A DNA stretch of 64,000 nucleotides. Source: Hyphomicrobiales bacterium (GTDB lineage Bacteria > Pseudomonadota > Alphaproteobacteria > Rhizobiales > Rhizobiaceae). The notes under the pieces are model-generated. The model was not told the origin of the DNA and did no database searches. It was given only the letters and a program-made list of their open reading frames with translations. The stretch's first letter is position 1; each line of letters opens with the position of its first letter. This document shows, in pieces, positions 8,694 through 18,751 of the stretch. The DNA lies in the NCBI GenBank assembly GCA_900470155.1, contig UBZT01000009.1, forward strand, positions 765,524 through 829,523. The letters run 5' to 3'. A program made the translations under genes and the position numbers.

Positions 8694-11120
8694 TCAGTTT
8701 CTCATTCGCGACCCATTTGCGTCAAAAAGCGGCTGCGCTTGCAGACGTGCAGGAAGGACCTCGCCAAGGATTTCGATTCCCCAGCCGTCAATTTCATCGG
8801 CGATCTCCTTCGGCACGTAGCCGATCGCCACCGAGACGCCACTGGGATGCGCATAACCGCCGGACGTGACCCAGCCCCGCACTTCGCCATCAAACGAGAT
8901 CGGCTCGTCGCCGATCACGTCGGCGTCCTTGGCATCGACAATAAAGGTACGCATGCGCAGCGTGCCGCCGGAAAGCTTCTCTTCGATCGCCGCCGTCTTG
9001 CCGATAAAGTTCGCCTCTTTTTTCAGCGAAACGAAACGGCCAAGGCCTGCCTCCATCGGCCCATAGAGCGGACGATATTCGCGCGACCAGCTGCCGAAGC
9101 TTTTTTCCAGGCGCAGTGCGTTCAGCGCCCGCAGGCCGAACAGCGAAATCCCGAATTCGGCACCAGCTTCCATCAGCAGATCGAAAATGTAACGCTGATA
9201 TTCCGGTCGCATCCAGATTTCATAGCCGAGATCACCGGTATAGCTGACACGACCGACGATTGCCGGCGCCATGCCGAGATCCATTTCGCGGATATCCATG
9301 AAGGCAAAGGCTTCATCCGAGACGTCGAGATGCGTCAGCTTGGCCAGCACGTCGCGCGCCTTCGGTCCGGCAATCGACAGGCCAAGCAGGCCGAGATTGA
9401 GCGGATTGAGCTCGACCGAGCTGTCTTCGGGCAGATGCTGCTCGAACCAGCGCATGTGATAGTCCTCGGCGATGCCGGAACCGATCACCAGGAACTCCTC
9501 GTCGTCGAGATTGGCAACGGTGAAATCGCCGATCAGCTTGCCGGCGTCGTTAAGCATCGGTGCCAGCGTCATACGGCCGACCTGGGGGATCTTAGACGCG
9601 AGAATGTGGTCGAGCCAGTCGCGCGCGCCCTCGCCGCTCACCGTATATTTGGCAAAACCCGAGGTCTCCATCAGCCCGACGCTGTCGCGCACCGCCTGGG
9701 CCTCGCGGCCGACGGCCTCGAAATCGGTCGAGCGACGCCAGGAAAATTTGTCCTCGACGCCCTCAGGCGCAAACCAGAGCGGCGTCTCCAGACCATAGGA
9801 GGCTCCGAACACGGCCCCTGCGCTCTTCAGCTTGTCGTAGATCGGCGTGGTGAGCAGCGGACGCGCGCCCGGCAGTTCCTCGTTCGGATAGCGGATCGAG
9901 AAGCGGCGAGAATAGTTCTCGCGGACCTTGGCATTGGTATAGCCAAGCGTCGCATAATCGCCGTAGCGGCAGACATCCATGGCGAAGACGTCGAAGCCCG
10001 GATCGCCCTCGATGATCCAGTTGGCAAGCGCCAGACCCACGCCGCCCCCTTGGGAGAAGCCTGCCATGACGGCGCAGGCCGACCAGAAATTGGTCATGCC
10101 GCGCACCGGTCCTACCAGCGGATTTCCGTCGGGCGAGAAGGTGAAGGGGCCGTTGATGATCTTCTTGATGCCGGCATTGTTGAAGGCCGGGAAATGCCGG
10201 AAGCCGATTTCCAGCTCATTGGTGATGCGCTCCAGGTCTTCGGCCAGCAGTTCATGGCCGAAGGTCCACGGCGTCTCGATCGGCGACCACGGCCGGCAAT
10301 CCTTTTCATAGGTGCCCATCAGCATGCCGTTGCGCTCCTGGCGGATATAGATCTCGCCATCGAAATCGACGCAGTGCATGAGCTCCTTGCCTGATGTCTT
10401 GTTGAACTCGATGACCTCGGGCATGTCCTCGGTGATCAGATACATGTGCTCCATGGCGAGCACGGGCAGTTCCAGGCCGACCATGCGGCCGACTTCGCGC
10501 GCCCAGAGACCGGCGGCGTTGACGACATGTTCACAGCGGATCTCGCCCTTGTCGGTGATCACACGCCAGGTGCCGTCCTCGAGCTGCACCAGATCCTCGA
10601 CCTTGGTGTGCAGATAGATCTCGGCACCGTTCTTCTTCGCCGACTTCGCATAGGCATGCGTCGTGCCGTAAGGGTCGAGATGCCCCTCATGCGGATCGAA
10701 GACCGCGCCGACGAACTGCTTCGGATCGAGCAGCGGCATCATTTCATGCGCTTCCTCGGCCGAGATCAGCGTCGCTTCGCCACCGGCATACTTGCCCTTG
10801 GCAAGCAGCGACTTCATCCAGTCGAAGCGTTCCTTGGTGGCCGCCAGCATCAGGCCGGAGGTCATGTGCAGGCCGATGTCCTGGCCGGAATACGCCTCGA
10901 TCTCCTTGTAGAGCTCGACGGTGTATTTCTGCAGCTTGGCGACGTTCGGGTCGCCGTTGATCGTGTGAATGCCGCCCGCTGCATGCCAGGTCGAGCCGGA
11001 GGTCAGCTCCGAGCGCTCCAGAAGCACGACATCGGTCCAGCCGAACTTGGTCAGATGGTAGAGGACCGAGCACCCGACGACACCACCACCGATGACGACG
11101 ACCCTTGCATGGCTTTTCAT
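8694..11120 (-). CDS. FAD-dependent dimethylglycine/sarcosine dehydrogenase-like protein with GcvT domain
   Basis: An 808-residue two-module enzyme. The N-terminal DAO domain has the FAD dinucleotide motif VVVIGGGVVGCSVLYHL and the SGSTWHAAGG motif, whose His carries covalent FAD in mammalian DMGDH. The C-terminal half is a GcvT/aminomethyltransferase fold with folate-binding and barrel domains. The family oxidatively demethylates dimethylglycine, sarcosine or related N-methyl compounds and can pass the one-carbon unit to tetrahydrofolate. The ATG at 11120 has AAAGGAG upstream; the longer open frame beyond it has no family similarity. It lies on the same strand as, but 1.4 kb downstream of, the sox operon, which supports a role in the betaine-to-glycine route. 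The exact substrate is not determined. Confidence 0.88.
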   Translation of the reverse strand: MKSHARVVVIGGGVVGCSVLYHLTKFGWTDVVLLERSELTSGSTWHAAGGIHTINGDPNVAKLQKYTVELYKEIEAYSGQDIGLHMTSGLMLAATKERFDWMKSLLAKGKYAGGEATLISAEEAHEMMPLLDPKQFVGAVFDPHEGHLDPYGTTHAYAKSAKKNGAEIYLHTKVEDLVQLEDGTWRVITDKGEIRCEHVVNAAGLWAREVGRMVGLELPVLAMEHMYLITEDMPEVIEFNKTSGKELMHCVDFDGEIYIRQERNGMLMGTYEKDCRPWSPIETPWTFGHELLAEDLERITNELEIGFRHFPAFNNAGIKKIINGPFTFSPDGNPLVGPVRGMTNFWSACAVMAGFSQGGGVGLALANWIIEGDPGFDVFAMDVCRYGDYATLGYTNAKVRENYSRRFSIRYPNEELPGARPLLTTPIYDKLKSAGAVFGASYGLETPLWFAPEGVEDKFSWRRSTDFEAVGREAQAVRDSVGLMETSGFAKYTVSGEGARDWLDHILASKIPQVGRMTLAPMLNDAGKLIGDFTVANLDDEEFLVIGSGIAEDYHMRWFEQHLPEDSSVELNPLNLGLLGLSIAGPKARDVLAKLTHLDVSDEAFAFMDIREMDLGMAPAIVGRVSYTGDLGYEIWMRPEYQRYIFDLLMEAGAEFGISLFGLRALNALRLEKSFGSWSREYRPLYGPMEAGLGRFVSLKKEANFIGKTAAIEEKLSGGTLRMRTFIVDAKDADVIGDEPISFDGEVRGWVTSGGYAHPSGVSVAIGYVPKEIADEIDGWGIEILGEVLPARLQAQPLFDANGSRMRN

Positions 11121-11268
11121 AAAACGCTCCTTTGGCGCGGACAGGCTGTTGTCCGAAGCTAGAGCGGCGCGGGAAAAGTCGGAAGCCCATGCTGCGACGA
11201 AACATGTCGCGCAAGACAAAGAAATTATCCGGATAACGCCGCAGCCTGAGCAAGGCCACGGCCGGTTC

Positions 11269-12390
11269 TCAAGGGGCAGCGCGCCGCAGCGTGATGCGGG
11301 TGAGTTCGGCGGTCGTTCCGAGCCGAAGGGCAAAACCGGGCCACAGCGCGGTGCCATTGTTGACGTAGAGCTGCATGCCGCCGACCTGGTAGAGACCCGA
11401 CACGAACCCATTGTTCGCCGCACCAACCACTCGGTCCAGACCGACGATCATGCCGCCATGCGTGTGCCCTGAAAGCTGGAGCGCCACGCCGGATTTGGCA
11501 GCTTTTGCCGCCTGCATCGGCTGGTGGTCAAGCAGGACGACCGGTACATCCGCAGGAGCGCCGTGCAATGCGGCAGACAGATCCGGAGCGAGCGAACCTG
11601 TTCTCGCTGCCGACAGGTCGGTGACCCCTGCCAGAACCAGTTCGGCCCCGCCGCGCGCAAGAACGACGTGGCTGTTCGACAGGATGCGCATGTTCTGGCC
11701 TTCGAAATGTCGCATCCAGTTGTCGACACCGAAAAAATACTCATGGTTTCCCGGAATGGTATAAACCCCATCCGGCGCCATCAGCCGGGCAAGCGGAGCG
11801 ACGTCGGCGCGCCTGTTCTCGACATTTCCGTCGATCAGGTCGCCGGTGATCACGATCAGGTCCGCATCGAGTGCATTGGTTTTCGATACCACCGCTTCGG
11901 TCCATGTGGCCGGGAAAAGCCGGCTGATATGAAGGTCGGTCAGCTGCACGAGGCGGTAGCCGTCAAACGCTGGCGGCAGGCGAGGAATGGCAATCTCCAT
12001 GTCCTTGACATCAGGGACGACGATGGCCCGGCTGACACCGAGCGCCGAGAGCGCAATGGCGGCGATGCCCATCACGTAACGCATGCCGACCGGCACGACC
12101 GGAAACGAGCCCTTCACCAAGAGGATCAGGAGCGAGATCGCATCCAATAAAATCTGGAACACGGCGAGCAGCAGGATCGCGCCGAACAGCAGATTGAACC
12201 CGATCACGATGGACCGCGGAAACTCGGGAGAGAAGACCGACCCGGACGAGAGGCGACTGAAGAAATGGTACTGGGACGCCATCAACAGCAGAACTGCAAG
12301 CGACAGCTTTACGCTCCAGATCCACGGCAACGGTTGGATGAACCGGACGACGACCACCAGCCATGGCAACCCGAAGATGATATGAAACAT
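11269..12390 (-). CDS. Membrane-anchored metallophosphoesterase (YaeI-like)
   Basis: 373 residues. The N-terminal third has four or so hydrophobic segments. The C-terminal calcineurin-like domain has all the metal-binding motifs: DLHISRLFP (D..H), GDLIDG, GNHEYFFG and GHTHGG. Such proteins hydrolyse phosphodiesters or phosphomonoesters outside or at the membrane, and the substrate is unknown. The ATG at 12390 has AAAGG six bases upstream. It follows soxG by 116 nt on the same strand, so it may be read through from the sox operon, though there is no obvious functional link. Confidence 0.85.
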   Translation of the reverse strand: MFHIIFGLPWLVVVVRFIQPLPWIWSVKLSLAVLLLMASQYHFFSRLSSGSVFSPEFPRSIVIGFNLLFGAILLLAVFQILLDAISLLILLVKGSFPVVPVGMRYVMGIAAIALSALGVSRAIVVPDVKDMEIAIPRLPPAFDGYRLVQLTDLHISRLFPATWTEAVVSKTNALDADLIVITGDLIDGNVENRRADVAPLARLMAPDGVYTIPGNHEYFFGVDNWMRHFEGQNMRILSNSHVVLARGGAELVLAGVTDLSAARTGSLAPDLSAALHGAPADVPVVLLDHQPMQAAKAAKSGVALQLSGHTHGGMIVGLDRVVGAANNGFVSGLYQVGGMQLYVNNGTALWPGFALRLGTTAELTRITLRRAAP

Positions 12391-12506
12391 CAAATGCCTT
12401 TAAGTATGACTTACCTCCCCGTTACGCAGCGGCTGGACGCGTGGATCACCCGCATCGAGGATCGCCCATGAACCACTGCGACGTGGATACTCCATCGTTC
12501 GCGGTC

Positions 12507-13061
12507 TTACTGGCCAAAACCCGCCGTCATCGCAAACTCCCGACCCATCTCGCAGACCTCCTCGAACACGAAGCCTGCAAAACTGCGCATGACGACGATC
12601 TCGAATCGATCCTCCCCCGTTCGGGCGAGGTTAGCCGCGACATGGCAGAACAGCGCATTGGCAGATTGGCCGATTTCGAAGACATCGGCATGCAGATCGA
12701 GAGCCACGCATTTCGCCAGGATCGAGCGTACCCGCGGACCACTGATCCTCAGCACCACACGGCCATCGCTCTGCTCGACAAACGACACCCTTGTCGATCC
12801 AAGATCGCTCAACTGCCGGGCCAGAGCATCGCCTGACACCTCCTCGCTGACCAGCAGCCACTCATTCGGGCCGGCAAACCGTACCGAAACATCCTCCAGA
12901 TTGCGCAGCGCTTCGTCGATATCGGCCTGATGGCCTTCATGCACCAGGACGGAGAAAACCGTCGGCGCCCTTACAATCGACAGATGGTGCGGATTGGGTG
13001 TCGCCTCGAAACCGGCAATATGATCCTCGAGCACGTGCCGGCTGGCAAAGGTCATGGGCAT
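12507..13061 (-). CDS. soxG: Sarcosine oxidase gamma subunit
   Basis: 184 residues, the usual SoxG length. It is a GcvT-like fold without the catalytic modules. It is the last gene of soxBDAG and starts 11 nt after soxA with AAGGAG upstream of the ATG. The gamma subunit completes the heterotetramer. Identification rests on the operon position and on motifs such as GPNEWLLVSEE and LSDLGSTRVSFVEQSDGRVVLRISGP (shown here only as landmarks). Confidence 0.9.
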   Translation of the reverse strand: MPMTFASRHVLEDHIAGFEATPNPHHLSIVRAPTVFSVLVHEGHQADIDEALRNLEDVSVRFAGPNEWLLVSEEVSGDALARQLSDLGSTRVSFVEQSDGRVVLRISGPRVRSILAKCVALDLHADVFEIGQSANALFCHVAANLARTGEDRFEIVVMRSFAGFVFEEVCEMGREFAMTAGFGQ

Positions 13062-13072
13062 GGCTCTGCTCC

Positions 13073-16027
13073 TTACAGATGAAGTTTCTTGTTGTCAGGA
13101 TCGTAGAACACCGGATTGCACACCTCCGCCACCGTTTCGCGGCCACGCAGCGCATCCCAGACGACGATCTTCTCGCCGATCCGCTCGCGTCCCGATTTCA
13201 ACAGAGCAAGCCCGATATGAGACCCCAGCGACGGCGAATAGCACACCGAGGTCACATAACCCTGGTCGGCGCGCATCGAGGGATCCGCCCCTTCCTTCAG
13301 AATATGCGCGCCCGCCTTGATCTCCTCCTTCTCGATCGGCCGCAGGCCGACGAGTTGCGGACGATCGGCCGCAGTCAGGCCGAAGCGGCTCGACAGGCGC
13401 TTGCCGATGAAATCCGGTTTCTGGGTCGAAAACATTCGGCCGAGCCCCAGATCGTCCGGCGTCGTTGCGCCGTCGATCTCGCTATGCGTGACATGGCCCT
13501 TCTCGATCCGCAGCACGTTCAGCGCCTCGACACCATAGGCGCAGATGCCATGTGATTTGCCCGCCGCCATGATCGCGTCGGCAACCGCCTCGCCGTAATT
13601 GGCCGGCACCGCCAGCTCGAAAGCGAGTTCGCCGGAAAACGAAATCCGGAACAGCCGCGCCTTGAGGCCGCCTTTGAGCAGCACTTCGCGCGCCGACAGA
13701 AACGGGAAGGCTTCGTTGGAAATGTCGTGATCGACGATCTGCTCGAGGATGATGCGGGCCTTGGGACCGGCAATCGCCATCTGGGCCCATTCATCGGACG
13801 AAGACACGAAGCGCACGTCGAGATCCGGCCACAGCGCCTGGGCGCAGAATTCCATATGCGTCATCACCTCGCCGGCATAGGCCGTGGTCGTGGTGACGAA
13901 GAAATGCTCGTCCGACAGCCGGCTGGTCGTGCCGTCGTCATAGATCATGCCGTCCTCGCGCAGCATCAGGCCATACCGCGCCTTGCCGACGGGAAGCTTG
14001 AGGAAGGCATTGGAATAGAGCCGGTTGAGGAATTCCGCCGCATCCTTGCCGAACACCTCGATCTTGCCGAGCGTCGACACGTCGCAGAGACCGGCATTTG
14101 CGCGCACGTTCAGTACTTCGCGGTCGACCGCCTCGCGCCAGGTCTTTTCCCCGTCACGCGGGAACCAGGACGAGCGATACCAAAGGCCGGATTCGACAAA
14201 GACCGCCCCCTGCTTCTTCGCCCAGCCATGCAGCGGCGAGGTGCGCACCGGCCGCGAATGTTCGGCCCGGGAGGTCCCCGCCATCGCCCCGAAGGAAACC
14301 GGCGTATAGAACGGCCGGAAGGTCGTCGTACCGATTTCGGCCGGCGACACGCCACGCATGCCGGCCATGATGCCGATCGTGTTGATATTGCCGAGCTTGC
14401 CCTGGTCGGTCGCCATGCCGCCTGTCGTATAGCGCTTGGTATGCTCGACATGGCCCATCGCCTCGCGCTGGGCAAGGCTCAGGTCCTTCACATGCACGTC
14501 GTTCTGGTAATCGACAAAGGCCTTGCCCTTGGCGCCCGGCACATACCAGAGCGGCGAGAACTCAGCGTCGAATTCACCCTCGACCTCCGGCACATCGACA
14601 AGCCCGACCAGCCGGCCGAGATCGCCGATCGCATCATGCGCCTTTTCCGCGCCGTCGCGCAGGCAGGCGGTGAGCGAAGCAACGCCCGCGGCCGAACCGG
14701 CAACCCGCAGCCCCCCGCCGACATCCGGCGCGAGAAACGCCTGGTGCGCGTCGGACCAGACCGGTTTTGCCCCGCGCTGGCAGGCAAGATGCACGATCGG
14801 GCTATATCCGCCGCTCATTGCCAGCGCATCGCAGGATATCTCCTCCTGATGGCCGGACCGCTCGACGATCAGGCCGGAAATGCGGTGGCGTCCCTTGGTG
14901 TCGACCACAGCCCCGCCGCGAATGACCCTGACACCGGCTGGCGCGTCGTCACCCGACTGGACGCGTCCGTCGATGATCGCCGAGACACTGACGCCAGCGG
15001 CAATCAGATCCGCAGCGGTCCGATAGCCGGCACCGCCATTGGTGAAGATCGCCACGTCGCGACCAGCCGCCACGCCATAGCGGTTGAGATAGGTGCGAAC
15101 CGCGCCGGACGTCATGATGCCCGGTCTGTCATTGCCGCCGAACACAAGCGGTCGCTCTTCGGCGCCCGACGCCAGGATCGCGCGCTTGGCAACGATCCGC
15201 CAGACCCGCTCGACCGGCAGGTCGGACGAGGGCTGTGCCACATGCTTCTGCACTTTTTCAACGGCCCCGAAGACATTGTCGTCATACCAGCCGAATACGG
15301 TCGTGCGCGGCATCAAAGTGACATTGGCGAGCGTCTTCAACTCGTCGACGACGCTCTGGGCGTAATCGGCAGCCGCCATGCCGCCGACCGAAACCCGCTC
15401 GTTGAGCAGCGAACCGCCGAAGCGAAAGCTCTCATCCGCAAGGATCACGCGCATGCCGGCCCGCGCCGCAGCCCGTGCTGCCATCAGGCCGGTTGGCCCC
15501 GCGCCGATCACCAGCAGGTCGCAATGCGCCCAGGACTTTTCGTAGCGATCGGGATCGACCTCGAACGGCGTCTTGCCGAGACCGGCCGCGCGTCGGATGA
15601 TCGGCTCGTAGACCTTTTCCCAGAACGGCTTCGGCCACATGAAGGTCTTGTAGTAGAAACCGGCGCTGAGGAAGGGCGACAACAGGCTGTTGACCGCGCC
15701 GACATCGTATTTCAGCGATGGCCAGCGGTTCTGGCTCTTCGCCTCCATGCCCTGGTAGAGCTCGGCAACGGTCGCCCGCGTGTTCGGCTCCGTGCGTCCG
15801 CCGGTCCCAATCGTCACCAACGCGTTCGGCTCGGAAGAACCCGCCGTGACGATGCCACGCGGGCGGTGATACTTGAACGAACGGCCGACCAGCATCTGGT
15901 CATTGGCGATCAGTGCCGAAGCCAGCGTATCGCCCTCGAAGCCCTTCATCGTCTGGCCGTCGAAGGTGAAGGACAGGCTGCGGCCACGATTGACGAGGCC
16001 GCCGGAAGACAGACGCGAACCGGTCAT
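13073..16027 (-). CDS. soxA: Sarcosine oxidase alpha subunit
   Basis: 984 residues, the normal size. The N-terminus has a ferredoxin-like region with FDGQTMKGFEGDTLASALIA and KYHRPRGI, then an NAD-binding domain (GAGPTGLMAARAAARAG near residue 175). The C-terminal half is a GcvT-type tetrahydrofolate-binding domain. In the heterotetramer it carries NAD and receives the methylene group as 5,10-methylene-THF after oxidation of sarcosine to glycine. The ATG overlaps the soxD stop by four bases (ATGA), as expected for a coupled operon. Confidence 0.95.
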   Translation of the reverse strand: MTGSRLSSGGLVNRGRSLSFTFDGQTMKGFEGDTLASALIANDQMLVGRSFKYHRPRGIVTAGSSEPNALVTIGTGGRTEPNTRATVAELYQGMEAKSQNRWPSLKYDVGAVNSLLSPFLSAGFYYKTFMWPKPFWEKVYEPIIRRAAGLGKTPFEVDPDRYEKSWAHCDLLVIGAGPTGLMAARAAARAGMRVILADESFRFGGSLLNERVSVGGMAAADYAQSVVDELKTLANVTLMPRTTVFGWYDDNVFGAVEKVQKHVAQPSSDLPVERVWRIVAKRAILASGAEERPLVFGGNDRPGIMTSGAVRTYLNRYGVAAGRDVAIFTNGGAGYRTAADLIAAGVSVSAIIDGRVQSGDDAPAGVRVIRGGAVVDTKGRHRISGLIVERSGHQEEISCDALAMSGGYSPIVHLACQRGAKPVWSDAHQAFLAPDVGGGLRVAGSAAGVASLTACLRDGAEKAHDAIGDLGRLVGLVDVPEVEGEFDAEFSPLWYVPGAKGKAFVDYQNDVHVKDLSLAQREAMGHVEHTKRYTTGGMATDQGKLGNINTIGIMAGMRGVSPAEIGTTTFRPFYTPVSFGAMAGTSRAEHSRPVRTSPLHGWAKKQGAVFVESGLWYRSSWFPRDGEKTWREAVDREVLNVRANAGLCDVSTLGKIEVFGKDAAEFLNRLYSNAFLKLPVGKARYGLMLREDGMIYDDGTTSRLSDEHFFVTTTTAYAGEVMTHMEFCAQALWPDLDVRFVSSSDEWAQMAIAGPKARIILEQIVDHDISNEAFPFLSAREVLLKGGLKARLFRISFSGELAFELAVPANYGEAVADAIMAAGKSHGICAYGVEALNVLRIEKGHVTHSEIDGATTPDDLGLGRMFSTQKPDFIGKRLSSRFGLTAADRPQLVGLRPIEKEEIKAGAHILKEGADPSMRADQGYVTSVCYSPSLGSHIGLALLKSGRERIGEKIVVWDALRGRETVAEVCNPVFYDPDNKKLHL

Positions 16028-16305
16028 CGGGCAGCTCCCTTGGCATGCGCGCGGGCATCCGTCACGCTATAGACCTCGTGACTTGCGGCATTGTCGCGCT
16101 CGACCACCAGCCAGCGACGGCATCCGGCCGAATGATGCCAATGTTCGGTGATGCGGCCCTTCGGATTGTCGCGGACGAACACATAGGCGTACCAGGCATC
16201 GTCGGAGGCTGCGGCGGCGGGACGCACCGGGCTCGCGTCTCCACGGATCGAGAACTCTTCCTTCGGACGGATCCCGCAATGCGGGCAAGTGATAAGACTG
16301 GCCAT
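16024..16305 (-). CDS. soxD: Sarcosine oxidase delta subunit
   Basis: 93 residues with the zinc-site pattern of SoxD: TCPHCG near the N-terminus, and His/Cys in TEHWHHSAGCRRW. It is the small structural subunit of the heterotetramer. It starts 9 nt after soxB and overlaps soxA by 4 nt. Confidence 0.95.
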   Translation of the reverse strand: MASLITCPHCGIRPKEEFSIRGDASPVRPAAAASDDAWYAYVFVRDNPKGRITEHWHHSAGCRRWLVVERDNAASHEVYSVTDARAHAKGAAR

Positions 16306-16314
16306 GATCGGATC

Positions 16315-17568
16315 TCAATGCAAATTCGGTTGTGGGCCCTTGCCGCCTTCATCCACGGCAAAACCGCGCTTGAAGCGGTCGAGCCGGAGCAGACGGGCAA
16401 CGGGATGGGCTTCGTTCTTCGCGATCAGATGGGCAAAACAGAAGCCGGAAGCCGGCGTCGCCTTGAAGCCACCGTAACACCAGCCGCAATTCAGGTAGAG
16501 ATTGTCGATCGGCGTCTTGTCGATGATCGGCGATCCGTCCATCGACATGTCCATGACGCCACCCCAGGCGCGCAGGACCCTGACGCGCGATAGGCCTGGA
16601 ATGAGCGAGACGCCCTCCTCGATCGTATGTTCGACCGTCGCCAGGTTGCCGCGCTGGGCATAGGACGAATAATAGTCGATGTCGGCACCGAAGACCAAGC
16701 CGCCCTTGTCGGACTGCGAAATGTAGAAATGCCCGGCGCCATAGGTGATGACATTGTCGATCACCGGCTTGATGCCTTCCGACACGAAGGCTTGCAGCAC
16801 ATGCGTCTCGATCGGCAGTTCCAGCCCGGCCATCTTGCCGGTGACGGAAGTGTGGCCGGCCGTCGCCAGCGCCAGCTTGTTGCAGCCAATGAAGCCGCGG
16901 CTGGTCTCGACGCCTTGCACATTGCCCGCCTCGTCACGGCGGATGCCGGTGACTTCGCAGTTCTGGATCAGGTCGACGCCGCGGCTGTCGGCACCACGGC
17001 CATAACCCCAGGCAACGGCATCATGGCGCGCCGTGCCGCCGCGTTTCTGCAGCAGACCGCCGAGGATCGGGAAGCGTGCGTGATCGTAGTTGAGGTAGGG
17101 CATCATCCGGCGCACCTGCTCGCGATCGAGCAGTTCGGCGGCAACACCGTGCATCATCATTGCATTGCCGCGCCGCGCATAGGCGTCGCGCTGGCCGTCG
17201 GAATGGAAGAGATTGACGATGCCGCGCTGGGAAATCATCGCGTTGTAGTTGAGGTCCTGCTCCAGCCCTTCCCAGAGCTTCATCGAAAACTCGTAGAACG
17301 GCTCATTGCCTTCCAGCAGGTAGTTCGAGCGGATGATCGTCGTGTTACGGCCGACATTGCCCGAACCGAGATAGCTTTTTTCCAGCACCGCGACATTGGT
17401 GATGCCGAATTCCTTGGCGAGATAATAGGCGGTCGCCAGACCATGACCGCCGCCACCGACGATGATCACGTCATAATGCGGCTTGGGCTCCGGCTCACGC
17501 CACATCGGCGCCCAGTTGCGATTGCCGGAAAGAGCCTGTCGAAAGATTGAAAGGGCCGAATAACGCAT
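16315..17568 (-). CDS. soxB: Sarcosine oxidase beta subunit
   Basis: 417 residues, typical of SoxB. FAD-binding motif VIIVGGGGHGLATAYYLAKE lies near residue 33. The motif TARHDAVAWGYGRGAD holds the His that carries covalent FMN in characterised enzymes. This subunit oxidises sarcosine (N-methylglycine) to glycine. I chose the ATG at 17568 (MRYSALSIF, the standard SoxB start) with AGAGGA upstream rather than a start 20 codons earlier. It is the first gene of soxBDAG. The 239-nt gap to the divergent cysQ holds the promoter. Confidence 0.95.
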   Translation of the reverse strand: MRYSALSIFRQALSGNRNWAPMWREPEPKPHYDVIIVGGGGHGLATAYYLAKEFGITNVAVLEKSYLGSGNVGRNTTIIRSNYLLEGNEPFYEFSMKLWEGLEQDLNYNAMISQRGIVNLFHSDGQRDAYARRGNAMMMHGVAAELLDREQVRRMMPYLNYDHARFPILGGLLQKRGGTARHDAVAWGYGRGADSRGVDLIQNCEVTGIRRDEAGNVQGVETSRGFIGCNKLALATAGHTSVTGKMAGLELPIETHVLQAFVSEGIKPVIDNVITYGAGHFYISQSDKGGLVFGADIDYYSSYAQRGNLATVEHTIEEGVSLIPGLSRVRVLRAWGGVMDMSMDGSPIIDKTPIDNLYLNCGWCYGGFKATPASGFCFAHLIAKNEAHPVARLLRLDRFKRGFAVDEGGKGPQPNLH

Positions 17569-17807
17569 CAAGCATCCTCTGAAAATATCGCCGCACATTC
17601 GCATAGGCGTCATAAAGAGCAAGCGCAATCAGGACGAAAATTGTTTTGTTTGAGACATGCTGCGCTTTGTTCCATTGCGGTGCAGCACGGCCACTCGCAA
17701 CTAAACCTTAATGTCCGGGCAATCTACTGGGCATAGTGTCAGAGATCGCTTTACACCACCCGCCAGAGCGTGAAATCACAGATGCGGGTAGAGGAGAAAA
17801 CGTAGCC

Positions 17808-18614
17808 GTGGCAGACGACGCAGCGATCGCGCGGATTTTCGAGCAGGCAGCGCTCGCCGCCGGTCGGATCATTCTCGACATCTATCGTGCCGGCCCCGAT
17901 GTACGCTTCAAAGGAGACAGCACACCGGTGACCGAGGCGGACGAAGCTGCCGAAAACCTCATTCTGGCGGACCTGATCGCCCATCTTCCACATTTGCCGG
18001 TCGTCGCCGAAGAAGCCGTTGCCGCCGGCGACGTGCCGACAACGGAGGGCGAGCGCTTCCTGCTGGTCGATCCGCTTGACGGCACACGAGAATTCATCGC
18101 CGGCCATGACGATTTCACTGTCAACATCGCTCTCATCGACCAGGGCATGCCGAAGATCGGCGTGGTCTACGCCCCGGCACTGGGTATTGCCTATCTCGCC
18201 TTCGGCGACACGGCGGAGAAACTGATCGTCGACGATCATTTCCAGGTCACATCGCGATCCGTCATTCGAGGACGGCCAATCCATCCCAAGGCCTGCGCCC
18301 TAGTCAGTCGCTCACACAACAGCGAGGCAACAGAGGCTTACATCCGCGACAACGGCATTCCCGAACGCCAAACGGTCGGCTCGTCGCTGAAATTCTGCCT
18401 TCTGGCCGAGGGCGAAGCTGATCTGTACCCACGCTTCGGCCGCACGATGGAATGGGATACGGCCGCCGGCGACGCAGTCCTGAGGGCCGCCGGCGGCATT
18501 ACGCTGACCACCGATCACCAGCCGCTCGTTTATGGCAAGCGCAACCGAATTCACGAGACCGATTTCGCCAATCCCGACTTCATTGCCTGGGCAAGCCCGC
18601 CGCCGCGGGGATGA
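17808..18614 (+). CDS. cysQ: 3'(2'),5'-bisphosphate nucleotidase (inositol monophosphatase family)
   Basis: About 268 residues from a GTG at 17808 with GAGGAG 11 nt upstream. An in-frame GTG at 17736 would add 24 residues, and I cannot exclude it. Family motifs for Mg2+/Li+-sensitive phosphatases are present: EEAVAAG metal-ligand region, DPLDGTREF, and WDTAAGDAVLRAAGG. CysQ removes the 3' phosphate from PAP and PAPS during sulfate assimilation. It is divergent from soxB and stands alone. Confidence 0.88.
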   Translation: MADDAAIARIFEQAALAAGRIILDIYRAGPDVRFKGDSTPVTEADEAAENLILADLIAHLPHLPVVAEEAVAAGDVPTTEGERFLLVDPLDGTREFIAGHDDFTVNIALIDQGMPKIGVVYAPALGIAYLAFGDTAEKLIVDDHFQVTSRSVIRGRPIHPKACALVSRSHNSEATEAYIRDNGIPERQTVGSSLKFCLLAEGEADLYPRFGRTMEWDTAAGDAVLRAAGGITLTTDHQPLVYGKRNRIHETDFANPDFIAWASPPPRG

Positions 18615-18751
18615 GTTTTCTGAAAAACTGCGTGTTTTCAACAAATCCGGGGTGACTTCATCCCCCTTGGAAAAAACAGGCGCACACTTCTCCTTTTCCC
18701 GCCCCGCTCCGCCCTAATCGTGGATGCGGACACAGAGAAACGGAGACGCCG

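Noticed and set aside
13727..16072. A 781-codon plus-strand open frame opposite soxA
   Set aside because: Long antisense frames are common opposite GC-rich genes. The protein is Arg/His/Asp-rich without domains, and soxA is certain.
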